A stretch of 64,000 nt of DNA. It comes from an uncultured Clostridia bacterium (GTDB lineage: Bacteria; Bacillota; Clostridia; Peptostreptococcales; Anaerovoracaceae). Below, one piece after another: positions 25,646-34,761 of the stretch; position 1 is the stretch's first letter; the number at the start of each line of letters is the position of its first letter. The notes beneath the pieces were generated by a model. The model saw only the letters and a list, made by a program, of their open reading frames with translations, had not been told where the DNA came from and made no database searches. The stretch lies in the NCBI GenBank assembly GCA_938049335.1, contig CALIYX010000030.1:62001-126000 (forward strand), read 5' to 3'. A program made the translations under genes and the position numbers.

Positions 25646-26746
25646 CTAATAAAGAACTAGCTCTCTGTTATTCTGCCTATATTCCTCATCAGATGCATCT
25701 ATCAAAATTACTCTGCCGCTCGTAAAATCTTTCTCAAAGCTCGTCTTTCCGACAGATATGTAGATTATATGCGTAGCGTCGCTGCTTCCATACATAGAAG
25801 TATAGCTGCTAGCACATGTTATATCAGACTCAACAAGTCTTGTTCCTATAATTCGGGATATTGCATCTCCCATATCTTCGCTGAACTGCATGTCTTTTGT
25901 CAAAGCGATGTTCTCACTCGGCTCATTCCAAACAAGGACAAACTCAAGCTCACTATCTATGAGGCTTTGGCAAACTGAAACAGCTAGCTCTGCTAGAGCC
26001 TCCTTCTGTCCTGAGGTAGTGTCTCCTTTTAGACTCTTATCCACAAATACCATCAGCTTCTTATCAAGCGGAAGCGAAGGATCTCTTACTATGAGCTTAT
26101 CGAGCTTTCCTGAAAGCTTCCAGTGTATCTGCTTCAGGCTGTCTCCTTGCTCATACTCCCTAATTTGATAGGTTTCCGTCATATCTCTGCCTTTTTTATA
26201 AGGAGAGTAGCTGTCGTTATCAAAGCTGTCACTTTCATGAAGATTATAGCTTATGACTACATCAAAGACTTCTGGAAGCATGGTCATAGCCTTTTCGGCG
26301 TGTACATTACACTTAACATTGATAATACCGAATATGCCTTCTAAGCACATTTTCTCTACACTGCATCTAATCTTACCGCAATGCTCGCTGGCAAGATTTA
26401 GCTTGATTTTCTTTTTCTCTCTTCCGTTCAGCGACAGATTGAAGGCTTCATGTTTCTCATCACCTGTGTAAAGGTTGACTATCTTGAGCTTTACCTTAAG
26501 CGAGATTATCGGAATCCAGCTGTCGTTTCTTATCTCAAGTATTCCCTCTGCGGTCTTGTCCGTCCTCCCACCTGTGTTTAGAAAGAGCTTTGCCGATAGC
26601 TTGCTTCTAATTGCAAAATCTATTGCACATGCTACAAGCATGACAAGAACAAAGGCGAAGAGAAGAGCAAGAGAAAATCTATTCGTCTCTACGATATTCA
26701 GTATGATTAATAAAATTAAAAGTGTAAACGAAATAGCTCTTTTCAT
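25646..26746 (-). CDS. DUF58 domain protein (MoxR-associated, vWA-like)
   Basis: A 366-residue protein with two N-terminal hydrophobic helices (residues about 5-45) and a DUF58/vWA-like C-terminal part. The signature ETYQIREYEQGDSLKQIHWK is clear, followed by KLIVRDPSL and VFVDKSL. Such proteins work with MoxR ATPases and transglutaminase-like partners, perhaps in assembly or maturation of surface proteins; the exact role is unknown. GGAG precedes the ATG. It lies 9 bases after the MoxR gene and 15 bases before the transglutaminase-like gene. Confidence 0.9.
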   Translation of the reverse strand: MKRAISFTLLILLIILNIVETNRFSLALLFAFVLVMLVACAIDFAIRSKLSAKLFLNTGGRTDKTAEGILEIRNDSWIPIISLKVKLKIVNLYTGDEKHEAFNLSLNGREKKKIKLNLASEHCGKIRCSVEKMCLEGIFGIINVKCNVHAEKAMTMLPEVFDVVISYNLHESDSFDNDSYSPYKKGRDMTETYQIREYEQGDSLKQIHWKLSGKLDKLIVRDPSLPLDKKLMVFVDKSLKGDTTSGQKEALAELAVSVCQSLIDSELEFVLVWNEPSENIALTKDMQFSEDMGDAISRIIGTRLVESDITCASSYTSMYGSSDATHIIYISVGKTSFEKDFTSGRVILIDASDEEYRQNNRELVLY

Positions 26747-26755
26747 CTATCTCTC

Positions 26756-27706
26756 CTACAGCATTTTCTTAAATGACTCAGCAGCTGGAATTTCTACATC
26801 CTTGATTATATCAGCAAGAATATTTTCTGCGCTAAGCTCGTTTAATCTTGCCTTTGAATTCAGCATGAGTCTATGGCTGCAAACATCTGCAAATACAGCT
26901 CTAATATCATCTGGTGTAACAAAGTCTCTTGAGTTTACAAATGCATAAGCCTTTGCCATCTGGCAAAGCGAAAGCGCACCACGAGGGCTTACGCCAAGGC
27001 TTACCATATCGTGCTCTCTTGTCTTCTGAACAAGCTTTGCTACGTATTCATATACTGATTTAGCAATATAGACCTCGTTAGCCTTTTGAATCATGTCCTT
27101 TAGCTCTTCATCAGTAACAACCTGGCTAACCTTGTCGACTGGATTTTCGGTGTGTCTGTCTGCAAGAATCTCTGCCTGGCTTTCCACATCAGGATATCCT
27201 ATGCTAAGCTTAACCATAAATCTATCTAGCTGAGAGTTTGGAAGCATCTGAGTTCCTGCAGAGCCTGCAGGGTTTTCGGTTGCCAAAACGATGAACGGAT
27301 CTGGTAAAACTCTAGTAACCCCATCAACAGTAACCTTCTTCTCTTCCATGGCTTCAAGAAGAGCGGCCTGAGTCTTACTTGATGTTCTGTTAATCTCGTC
27401 TGCAAGAAGCAGATTTGTTACGATTGCACCTTCCTTATAGCTGAGCTCTCCCGTCTCCTTATCATAAACAGAAAAGCCTATTATATCTGAAGGAAGCGTA
27501 TCAGGTGTGAACTGCACACGCTTTGTATCTAGACCCATTGCCCTTGCAAAAGCTAGAGCCATTGTCGTCTTTCCTACACCTGGAACGTCCTCGAGAAGCA
27601 CGTTACCCTTTGCGAGCATAGCCATCATAACCTTTGCGATGACCTCGTCCTTTCCCTTGATTACACCCTTTACCTCATTGCTAATTTTTTCTATATGCTG
27701 ATTCAT
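26756..27706 (-). CDS. MoxR-family AAA+ ATPase
   Basis: A 316-residue AAA+ chaperone-like ATPase. Visible: Walker A VPGVGKTTMALAFA (residues about 39-52), GFSVYDKETGELSYKEGAI, Walker B LLADEINRTSSKTQAALLEA, sensor 1 region VLATENPAGSAGT, the arginine of QLDRFMVKL, and the C-terminal lid with GVSPRGALSLCQMAKA. MoxR proteins are thought to remodel or load cofactors on partner proteins with vWA/DUF58 domains. The binding site AAAGG is modest. It begins 12 bases after the alpha/alpha-barrel lipoprotein gene in the same operon. Confidence 0.93.
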   Translation of the reverse strand: MNQHIEKISNEVKGVIKGKDEVIAKVMMAMLAKGNVLLEDVPGVGKTTMALAFARAMGLDTKRVQFTPDTLPSDIIGFSVYDKETGELSYKEGAIVTNLLLADEINRTSSKTQAALLEAMEEKKVTVDGVTRVLPDPFIVLATENPAGSAGTQMLPNSQLDRFMVKLSIGYPDVESQAEILADRHTENPVDKVSQVVTDEELKDMIQKANEVYIAKSVYEYVAKLVQKTREHDMVSLGVSPRGALSLCQMAKAYAFVNSRDFVTPDDIRAVFADVCSHRLMLNSKARLNELSAENILADIIKDVEIPAAESFKKML

Positions 27707-27718
27707 ATTTTGACCTTT

Positions 27719-28810
27719 CTATAATTTATTATTGAAATCAAAGAATTTACCATTTCCCTTTTGTAGAAGTCTAAGCGCCGTAAGTGCTTCTATTGCTTGT
27801 CTTGTAGCAAGTACATTAGTCATCTTTCCTGCTCCTTGGGAATCAAGAGCTGTATCTATTCCTCCATCCTCTGTCTCAAAACTTAGGAGTGCACTTACTG
27901 GATTTCCTCCGTTTTTGATGAAGCGCTCATCCTTTGTTGGATCTATACCTAGCGAGCAAAGTGCGAGAATAACCTGAGAACCAGAGTCTGAGCTGTAGTG
28001 ATTTTGGAAGCTGAAATAGCCTCCATCATTTTGCTTATTTGATAGATATGTGAGAGCACTATCTATAGCTGTTTTAATATCGACACTCTTACCTGCAGCA
28101 TTAGTGTAAACATCCTTTTTATCTATGTACGGAGCAAGTGCCTGAATTGCCATCGAAGTAATATCTAGGTCGCTTCCTCCTTTGTTTAGACCAAAACCAC
28201 CATCTTCCATCTGGTAGGATATGAGTTCCTTTATAATATCCTCTTCACTGTATCTTGCTCCTTCGGGACTCTTGTAATCTCCCGCTTTGATGCACATGAG
28301 AGCATATATCAAAGCATTGCTTCCTTGATAGTCGATTTTCTCATCCTGGCACCAATTGAATATGCCGTCGTTTACTAGGTCTATCGGTGTTCCATCAGCT
28401 TTCTGTGCAAAGTTTCGGGGATCCTGTCCAAGAACTAGAAGCACTAATATAAGTCTGTGCCACTCTGTAGATTTGTACTGATCTAGCTTCTCATCGCTTT
28501 CGTAAGCCTTGCTTATATATTTCTTTAGGCTCTTAAGATATCCCTTCTCATCGAAGTTCTTATCTAAACCTGACCTCTTTTCAACTATAACCATCCAGTC
28601 GCTTATTGGATCACCAGCCTTGAAATAGTTTGCATTTGTTAGTGATTCATCAGCTTTTATTCCGCCGACCTCATGGCAGGCTGCATCCCATCTTTTGCTT
28701 ATCTTCTCGTAATTTGTGCTGTCATCGCTGCAAGCACTCAAAACGAGACTCATGGCAATAATCAAGATAAGCGCTAGGGCTATGTATTTCTTACTCGTCT
28801 TTCTTATCAT
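27719..28810 (-). CDS. Lipoprotein with terpenoid-cyclase-like alpha/alpha barrel, candidate half of a transcobalamin-like B12 binder
   Basis: A 363-residue lipoprotein: signal peptide with lipobox LSAC (Cys near residue 27), then a repeat-rich helical protein. The repeats carry the prenyltransferase/squalene-cyclase-type turns EDGGFGLNKGGSDLDITSMA, NDGGYFSFQ and EDGGIDTALDSQG, each after or before a helix such as AIQALAPYI. The same alpha6/alpha6 fold forms the N-terminal domain of vertebrate intrinsic factor and transcobalamin. The gene starts with a 4-base ATGA overlap on the DUF4430 gene, which encodes the fold corresponding to the other half of those proteins. B12 binding is inferred from this pairing and from the riboswitch downstream. 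No catalytic Asp motif of true cyclases is visible. Confidence 0.85.
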   Translation of the reverse strand: MIRKTSKKYIALALILIIAMSLVLSACSDDSTNYEKISKRWDAACHEVGGIKADESLTNANYFKAGDPISDWMVIVEKRSGLDKNFDEKGYLKSLKKYISKAYESDEKLDQYKSTEWHRLILVLLVLGQDPRNFAQKADGTPIDLVNDGIFNWCQDEKIDYQGSNALIYALMCIKAGDYKSPEGARYSEEDIIKELISYQMEDGGFGLNKGGSDLDITSMAIQALAPYIDKKDVYTNAAGKSVDIKTAIDSALTYLSNKQNDGGYFSFQNHYSSDSGSQVILALCSLGIDPTKDERFIKNGGNPVSALLSFETEDGGIDTALDSQGAGKMTNVLATRQAIEALTALRLLQKGNGKFFDFNNKL

Positions 28811-30654
28811 GGATTAGTCACCTTCGGCAGAACCTCTCTGCGAGTCGTTCCGCAAACCTTACACTTGTATTCTATATATCCGTCTTCCGTTGCCGTAGGC
28901 TCTTTTCTAGAAACTTCCTCCCAGACGTGCTCTAGCTTCGGAATAACCCTTGTTTCCTTATCTCCGCAGACACTGCAGACTCTCTCCTCAAGACCCTCTG
29001 CATCACATGTTGCTTTTTGAACTACTTTCCAGTCGCCAAATGTATGTCTTGGCTCGTAGCCTCCATTTATCCAAACTCCGCAGTAGCTGCTCAGCTTTGT
29101 CGGTGGATATGTTACTACAAGGCCTAAATCCTTACCGTATGCAAGGGTAAATCTCAAGGTTATGTGATTGTTTCTTCCGTTTAGGAAGTACTGTGACATA
29201 CCTCTTCCTGGATAGTTTACACCATCTATGGTATACATCCAGCCCGAACCACTAGAGTACTGGAATTCTAGTATAGAATCTCTGATAACCTCGGCAAGCT
29301 TGGTATAAGTTGATAGTCCGTCCTCGACAACCTTGTCGGCAAGGTTAGTAGGCACTGAAGCACCGTCAGCAATTCCACCTGCTCTTATTCCCTTGAGGTA
29401 GAAGCCTGCATCCTTTGTTCCTGAGAAATCAGCCTTAAATCCGTAGTAATCTAGCGCTGCAAGGATAGCATAGGAAGCCGGTTCATCCTGCTTCACATCA
29501 TATTCAAATCCATCTCCAAGTATTCCAAGACCTATGGTCGTTGCATCGACTGTGACATAGCACTTACCGATTACATCTCCAGAATCGACAAAGTTATATA
29601 TCAGATCATATTTCTTGAATACGGAGTTACCCTCATCATCCCATGCAGTCACAGTTATCGTATGGTGCTCGCTATCTCCAATCTTAGGATTTTCTAGGAA
29701 GAAGCTGTATTCATATCTTCCATTTCCTGTAGGTGGATCAGCTGCTCTTCCATCAAAGGTAACTCTCATATTGTCATATGGAAGCGACTTACCCTTGTAT
29801 GTCAAAGCTTGAAGAATTAAAGTAAAGTTTCTGTTGCTTGTCTCTATCTTTGTTCCTTCAACAGCATCGCCGTCAACCCAAGCCTTGATTGTAGGCGGGT
29901 GCTTACCGATAGTCGGATTCTTCTCATCTGCCTTCTTTGCCATCAAATTGATTACAAAGCTAACATGGTGAGTAGTCTTTCCCTTTTCCTTGACAATCAA
30001 GGTTATAATGTTTTCACCTCTAACAAGATGCGCCTTAAAGTTCTTGCCATCTCCCTTTAGTGTCTTTCCATTATCTCCAGTCGTGGAATTTCTAATCCTA
30101 ACTCTGAGCTCAGAGTCCTTGCTTGCATTTTCAAGATAAGCATAGAACTCAAGGTTATCGTTTTTGAACTGATTATCTGTGACATCGGCATTGCGTAAAT
30201 CTGTCATGATCTTAAGCTTGCCGTCATTCTTCTGTGGAACTATGGTTGATTTTCCGATATTACCATTTCCCTCTTTGTCAGTAGCTCTATCGCTATTGGT
30301 AATTCCGTCAAGTCCTCCCTTGCCCTTTTCAACACTGATGCTGTTATTAGGCTTTTCCTCTTGCTTCTTGTCCTTCTCCTGTTCCTTCTTGTTTTCCTTA
30401 TCGGACTTCTTGTCGCTCTTTTCCCCATCCTTGGTGTCACCAGAGTTGCTCTTTCCGACGGAATTTTGATCATCATCAGAGCCATCTGCCTGAGAAAGCG
30501 CCATCTTCTCCGCCTTAACGGCAGTCACATTCACATCAGGCTTATTAAAACCAACAGGTTTGATAAAAAGAGTCCATGCGAGAAAGCCTACTAGGAGAAG
30601 TAGAATCGCAAGAATGTATATTAAATTTTTCCTACTATCTTTGAAAAATTTCAT
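28807..30654 (-). CDS. Membrane-anchored DUF4430 protein with C-terminal CxxC repeats
   Basis: A 615-residue protein. One N-terminal transmembrane helix (residues about 10-32) is followed by a highly charged, Lys/Glu/Asp-rich spacer (about 45-140), Ig-like beta domains (about 150-370), a DUF4430/transcobalamin-C-like domain (about 395-545; GSGWMYTIDGVNYPG, HITLRFTLAYGKDLG), and two C-terminal cysteine modules (CSVCG and CKVCG, about 560-612) that may bind metal or act as stalk repeats. It would stand out from the membrane on a long spacer. Neighbouring genes suggest a substrate-capture role for the ECF transporter. The site ATAGGT is modest. The stop overlaps the next start by 4 bases. Confidence 0.85.
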   Translation of the reverse strand: MKFFKDSRKNLIYILAILLLLVGFLAWTLFIKPVGFNKPDVNVTAVKAEKMALSQADGSDDDQNSVGKSNSGDTKDGEKSDKKSDKENKKEQEKDKKQEEKPNNSISVEKGKGGLDGITNSDRATDKEGNGNIGKSTIVPQKNDGKLKIMTDLRNADVTDNQFKNDNLEFYAYLENASKDSELRVRIRNSTTGDNGKTLKGDGKNFKAHLVRGENIITLIVKEKGKTTHHVSFVINLMAKKADEKNPTIGKHPPTIKAWVDGDAVEGTKIETSNRNFTLILQALTYKGKSLPYDNMRVTFDGRAADPPTGNGRYEYSFFLENPKIGDSEHHTITVTAWDDEGNSVFKKYDLIYNFVDSGDVIGKCYVTVDATTIGLGILGDGFEYDVKQDEPASYAILAALDYYGFKADFSGTKDAGFYLKGIRAGGIADGASVPTNLADKVVEDGLSTYTKLAEVIRDSILEFQYSSGSGWMYTIDGVNYPGRGMSQYFLNGRNNHITLRFTLAYGKDLGLVVTYPPTKLSSYCGVWINGGYEPRHTFGDWKVVQKATCDAEGLEERVCSVCGDKETRVIPKLEHVWEEVSRKEPTATEDGYIEYKCKVCGTTRREVLPKVTNP

Positions 30655-30663
30655 CTAAATTAC

Positions 30664-31206
30664 CTATTTCTTATCATCACTTTCTTTATCGTAGTCGACG
30701 GTGTAGAACCAAACTATTTCGTCTCCGTCCTTGAGCTTAACCTCAGAAGCCATATAGTTTGGCATCTTGCCGTTAACCTTGTACATCCAGCCGCTCTTTT
30801 GCCCCGCCGAAAACTCGTAGAGATAGTTTATTCCTCTAACATAGCCCTTCTTGTCTTCAATTTGGACATCCTTTTCCTTGCAGGCCTTTTGGAGAACATC
30901 CATTACGGTTGTCTCATCGCTCTTAATCTTATAGCTCGTCTTCTTTACAATTATTCCGTCTTTAGGAATATAGTCCACAAGCGCCTTGTCAGTTAGCATA
31001 TCCATGTTTGAGCTAAGCTCATCGCATCTTATCTCAATTGTAACCTTTGCATCAGAAGCCTTATTGTCCTGCGCCTTAAGCTTTCCTACGATAGCAAAGC
31101 CGACCGCCAAAATAGCAACAATTGCTATACACAGTATTACGAGCCTTGTCTTAAGCCTCTTGTTCTTCTGTTTCTTCAAAAAATCCTGTTCCATATTTCT
31201 TTCCAT
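30664..31206 (-). CDS. Small membrane-anchored DUF4430 protein
   Basis: A 180-residue protein: basic N-terminus, one transmembrane helix (LVILCIAIVAILAVGFAIVG, residues about 22-41), and a single extracellular DUF4430 domain with the characteristic SAGQKSGWMYKVNGKMPNYM and LKDGDEIVWFYTVDY ends. Vertebrate transcobalamins end in this fold. It lies 3 bases after the S-component gene, which argues that it feeds that transporter. The start is not settled: the ATG at 31206 lacks a good binding site, and the ATG at 31194 has GGAAAG 5 bases upstream. Confidence 0.87.
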   Translation of the reverse strand: MERNMEQDFLKKQKNKRLKTRLVILCIAIVAILAVGFAIVGKLKAQDNKASDAKVTIEIRCDELSSNMDMLTDKALVDYIPKDGIIVKKTSYKIKSDETTVMDVLQKACKEKDVQIEDKKGYVRGINYLYEFSAGQKSGWMYKVNGKMPNYMASEVKLKDGDEIVWFYTVDYDKESDDKK

Positions 31207-31209
31207 TCT

Positions 31210-32184
31210 CTATTTATAGATTCCGTATTTTATCTTAATTCTCTCTAATTTTTTTACCATCGGAGTGCCTATTACAAACACACAAATCGCCGCCGTGAGC
31301 GCGTGGTAGAAGTCGTAGCCGACACCGCTGACATATAGAGCTTTGAGCGCTTTGATGCCTATTCCTAAAGAGCCTGGCTCATTCATGGAAAGACACATAG
31401 CAGCAAAATTCATGATCCCGCCGTATATGACAAAGGTTACAACAAAGGTAAACACTGCCATCGTGAGATTATCTGTCTTGAGCTTTCCCCTTTGAAACAC
31501 CACTGCCAAAAGCAGTCCAATTATACCAAAGAGGTATACGCGCCAGCCAAAGAAGGTTTCATCGCTTCCCTGCCATAGCAGAAAGCTTATGTATGCCACA
31601 AGTTCTGAAAAAATCACGCATAGAAGCGGAGTTAATATCTTTTTGAAATTGCTGATTCCACCGTCTTCGCTAAGTTCTCGATTAAAAGCAAGACCTGCGA
31701 GAAAGCCTAGAAGTCCCCAGCAGAACATCTGCCACGGAGTCCATGCACCCTGCCCCATATAGAAGTTGCAGACAAATCTCGACATAGCACCTATCAGAAA
31801 GCCTGCCTCGGGCCCAAGTGAAATCCCTGAAATAATCACCATAGCTGTTCCTATCTGAACAGGAAAGGCTATGTGAAAAAATGTATGTGATGCAACCGTA
31901 AGCGCACTCATCATGGCGATCAAAACGACTTCCCTAGCACGCGGCTTACGCCTCTCAAATATCATGAAAAATGGTGCCATTATCATGACCAAAATGAGCA
32001 GTGAAAGCGGCATGTATAAACGTCTGCTTCCCAGAAAAACAGTCAGAGCTATCAAAGCTGGAATAACCAGGAATATCAGCACAGCTGTAAGAGCCAGCCT
32101 CTTTCTTGCAGCCGCCATGTAATGGCTTTCGTTCTTTTTCTTCAGCTCATCAAAGCTTGTTGCTAGAGCAGTCTCTTTATCCAT
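31210..32184 (-). CDS. ECF transporter S component, candidate cobalamin-specific (CbrT-like)
   Basis: A 324-residue membrane protein, longer than most S components (about 180-200), with two extra N-terminal helices (residues about 28-75) followed by a six-helix core. The core motif GTAMVIISGISLGPEAGFLI, then MGQGAWTPWQMFCWGLLGFLAG, is shared by S proteins of ECF operons with DUF4430 neighbours. Cobalamin as substrate is inferred from those neighbours and the B12 riboswitch; another large ligand cannot be excluded. GGAGG precedes the ATG. It overlaps the ATPase gene by 22 bases, so stoichiometric coupling is likely. Confidence 0.85.
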   Translation of the reverse strand: MDKETALATSFDELKKKNESHYMAAARKRLALTAVLIFLVIPALIALTVFLGSRRLYMPLSLLILVMIMAPFFMIFERRKPRAREVVLIAMMSALTVASHTFFHIAFPVQIGTAMVIISGISLGPEAGFLIGAMSRFVCNFYMGQGAWTPWQMFCWGLLGFLAGLAFNRELSEDGGISNFKKILTPLLCVIFSELVAYISFLLWQGSDETFFGWRVYLFGIIGLLLAVVFQRGKLKTDNLTMAVFTFVVTFVIYGGIMNFAAMCLSMNEPGSLGIGIKALKALYVSGVGYDFYHALTAAICVFVIGTPMVKKLERIKIKYGIYK

Positions 32185-33830
32185 GTCCTCGCCTCCTCTC
32201 CAGTTATAATGCCCTCACACCACCTTCTGGTCAGCTTGTTTTCGACCGTGGTGTAAAAGTTGTTTCCAGAGAAGAATTCCTTGGCAGTTCCACTAGTTGC
32301 TATTTCTCCATCAAAGAACATGGAGCAACGGTCTCCGAATTCTGCACAAAACTCGACATCATGGCTAACCATGAATATGGTCTTTTTCTCCTTGCAAAGG
32401 CTTCTTAAAATTCTTCCAAGCGTCTGCTTAAAGAAAGGATCAAGTCCCTTGGTAGGTTCGTCTAAGAGCAAAATATCAGGATTTGAAACCATGACCTTGG
32501 CTAGCGCAAGCCTCTGCTGCTCGCCGCCTGAAAGGTCATAAGGATTTGCCTTCCTCAGGTGGTCTATCTCCATGAGCCTTAGCATTTCCTCAGTTCTTTG
32601 AACCTTTTCCTCAAGCTCAATGCTTTGATAACACATGCCCTCAAGCACCTCTTCTTCGCAGGTAATCTCCGTAAATAGAGCCTGCGGGTTTTGCGGAACC
32701 ATGGCAACCCTGTAGTTATCGGCAATCTTAACCTTGCCCGACTGAGGCTTTATAATTTCGCATATCGCCTTTAGTGTTGTACTCTTTCCGCTTCCGTTTC
32801 CGCCTAGCAAGCAGTGGAGCCTTCCTTCCTCGATTTCAAGGTTTAGCCCCCTAAGAACATCATCTGAATTCTTCGCATATCTAAAATATAGGTTTTTAAG
32901 CTTTATAACAGGCTTTCCACTGTTAGCTTCTTTTTCCTCATCTAGCTTTTGCACTCCAGTTTCCTTAAGCGTGAGCGTTCCGTTTTCGAAAAGCTTCTCC
33001 ATCAAAATACGACCTTCTCTCAGAGTCATAGGCAGGCTATCCTGCCATCTGACAAGTTCCTTAGGAAAAAGCTTCATTACAGGAGGCATGCCGTAGTACA
33101 TAGGATGTACATCGTCTTCCCCGCTTCCTGCAAGCTGTATCGCAACCTCGCTAGGCTTTGCATTGGCGATTATTCTGCCTGCATCCATGACAATGGCTCT
33201 ATCTGCAAGAGGAAAAATCTCTTCTAGTCTATGCTCAGAAATAATTATCGTTACACCAAGCTCCCTGTTTAGCCTATGTACCGTGCTAAGAAAATCCCTC
33301 GCCGCAATCGGATCTAGCTGCGAGGCAGGCTCATCCAAGATCAAAACCTCTGGCTGCATAGCCATAACTGATGCAAGGTTAAGAAGCTGCTTTTGACCGC
33401 CCGAAAGCTCACTGACGGACTTTCTAAACCAAGTCTGTATCCCAAAATAGGAAGCCATCTCGGCAACTCTTCTCTTAATAACACTATTGCTATATCCAAG
33501 GCTTTCAAGACCAAAGGCAAGTTCGTGCCAAACCTTGTCGGTAACAAGCTGATTGTCAGGGTTTTGCTGAACATACCCGATTTTGCTCGCCGCGTCTCTA
33601 TCGCTCATTCCCTCGATTTCTTCGCCATCAAAGCTCACACTTCCTAACTTGTTTCCGTACGGATTCATGCTTTTCTTTAGGTGTCTCAAAAGCGTGCTCT
33701 TTCCGCATCCCGACTTACCGCAAAGCACGACAAATTCAGACTCTGGAATACTCAGCGAAACGCTGTCGAGAGCCAGTTTATCCGAGCTAGGATAGCTGAA
33801 GCTTAAATTGTCGACCTTGATTTTTTCCAT
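32163..33830 (-). CDS. ECF transporter double ATPase (EcfA-EcfA' fusion)
   Basis: A 555-residue protein with two ABC nucleotide-binding domains fused in tandem. Domain 1 (about 1-240): Walker A LCGKSGCGKSTLL, Q-loop YVQQNPDNQL, signature LSGGQKQLLNLA, Walker B VLILDEPAS. Domain 2 (about 305-525): GGNGSGKSTTLK, MVPQNPQALF, LSGGEQQRLALA, ILLLDEPTK. All catalytic motifs are intact. It energises the T and S components. GGAGA precedes the ATG. It overlaps EcfT by 28 bases upstream and the S gene by 22 bases downstream. Confidence 0.95.
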   Translation of the reverse strand: MEKIKVDNLSFSYPSSDKLALDSVSLSIPESEFVVLCGKSGCGKSTLLRHLKKSMNPYGNKLGSVSFDGEEIEGMSDRDAASKIGYVQQNPDNQLVTDKVWHELAFGLESLGYSNSVIKRRVAEMASYFGIQTWFRKSVSELSGGQKQLLNLASVMAMQPEVLILDEPASQLDPIAARDFLSTVHRLNRELGVTIIISEHRLEEIFPLADRAIVMDAGRIIANAKPSEVAIQLAGSGEDDVHPMYYGMPPVMKLFPKELVRWQDSLPMTLREGRILMEKLFENGTLTLKETGVQKLDEEKEANSGKPVIKLKNLYFRYAKNSDDVLRGLNLEIEEGRLHCLLGGNGSGKSTTLKAICEIIKPQSGKVKIADNYRVAMVPQNPQALFTEITCEEEVLEGMCYQSIELEEKVQRTEEMLRLMEIDHLRKANPYDLSGGEQQRLALAKVMVSNPDILLLDEPTKGLDPFFKQTLGRILRSLCKEKKTIFMVSHDVEFCAEFGDRCSMFFDGEIATSGTAKEFFSGNNFYTTVENKLTRRWCEGIITGEEARTWIKRLL

Positions 33831-34714
33831 CTCAATTCTCCGATTAAATCTATAGCTAGCGGCATGGCTAAAAGTGCAATAAACGATACATAACCAGCAA
33901 GCTCAAGCCACTTTGGTGAAGACTCAACCACCCTTATTACAGGATAGTAGTAGAGCTTGTTCACGCCTGCTGCATAAGAAGTTATTGTAACTCCTCCAAG
34001 AAGCATGCTTAATAGCAATGTCATAATATCTGCAGTCCTTATCTTAAAGAGATTATAGCTCGTTCTACCTTTGAGCCCGTATCCTCTTGCTGCCATGGAA
34101 TCTGCGCTCTCTATTGAAGACTCTAGCGACCATGACACCAGAATCGAAACCTCTTTTCCAAACTGCCTAATCTTGCCGATAAAGCCCTTTTCATCACCTG
34201 TGTATAGCGCCTTTTGGCCCTCTCTTATCAGCTCAAAACGAGTCCTCAAAAGAGGCACAAAGCGGAATATCATCGATAGTGTAAGCCCTAGCACAGGTGC
34301 AAATCTGCCAAAAATATATATCAGCTTTTCGGATGTCATAACGACATTGAAGCTTGAAAACCAGATTACGACACCACTGAGCATAAGAGCCATTGCAAGT
34401 CCGTAGCATGCAGCCTCAAGCGTTACTCTGTTATTTCCTAAATAGAAAAGCACCGTACTACCATTGTGAGTAAACAGTGCATTTATCAGTACAGTCAAAA
34501 AAGACATAAAAAGAATTATAAAAAGGTTATTTCTTAGGCTCCTTCTTCCCTTAAGAAGTATGTCATAGCACATTCCCATGGCAATTGCGCTTATGAGAAA
34601 CAAAGGAGAGTTTGAAAACATCAAAATCCCGATAACAATGGCATAGTATGAAGCTGTCACCACAGGATGCATCAAAATGAAGCGCCCCGTTTCCCCAATT
34701 CCTTCTCTAAACAT
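33803..34714 (-). CDS. ECF transporter transmembrane (T) component
   Basis: A 303-residue EcfT-type scaffold that couples the ATPases to the S component. It has about six hydrophobic segments and the coupling-helix signature SADSMAARGYGLKGRTSY (Ala-Arg-Gly motif), plus FVPLLRTRFELIREGQKA. First gene of the operon, with a promoter about 50 bases upstream. I see no clear Shine-Dalgarno before the ATG (sequence TTGGTTAG), so initiation may be weak or the start may be misassigned. No cobalamin riboswitch precedes it. Confidence 0.92.
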   Translation of the reverse strand: MFREGIGETGRFILMHPVVTASYYAIVIGILMFSNSPLFLISAIAMGMCYDILLKGRRSLRNNLFIILFMSFLTVLINALFTHNGSTVLFYLGNNRVTLEAACYGLAMALMLSGVVIWFSSFNVVMTSEKLIYIFGRFAPVLGLTLSMIFRFVPLLRTRFELIREGQKALYTGDEKGFIGKIRQFGKEVSILVSWSLESSIESADSMAARGYGLKGRTSYNLFKIRTADIMTLLLSMLLGGVTITSYAAGVNKLYYYPVIRVVESSPKWLELAGYVSFIALLAMPLAIDLIGELRWKKSRSTI

Positions 34715-34761
34715 TTTCTAACCAATTTCATTCTAAATAAACTATATAGGCATACATAATA

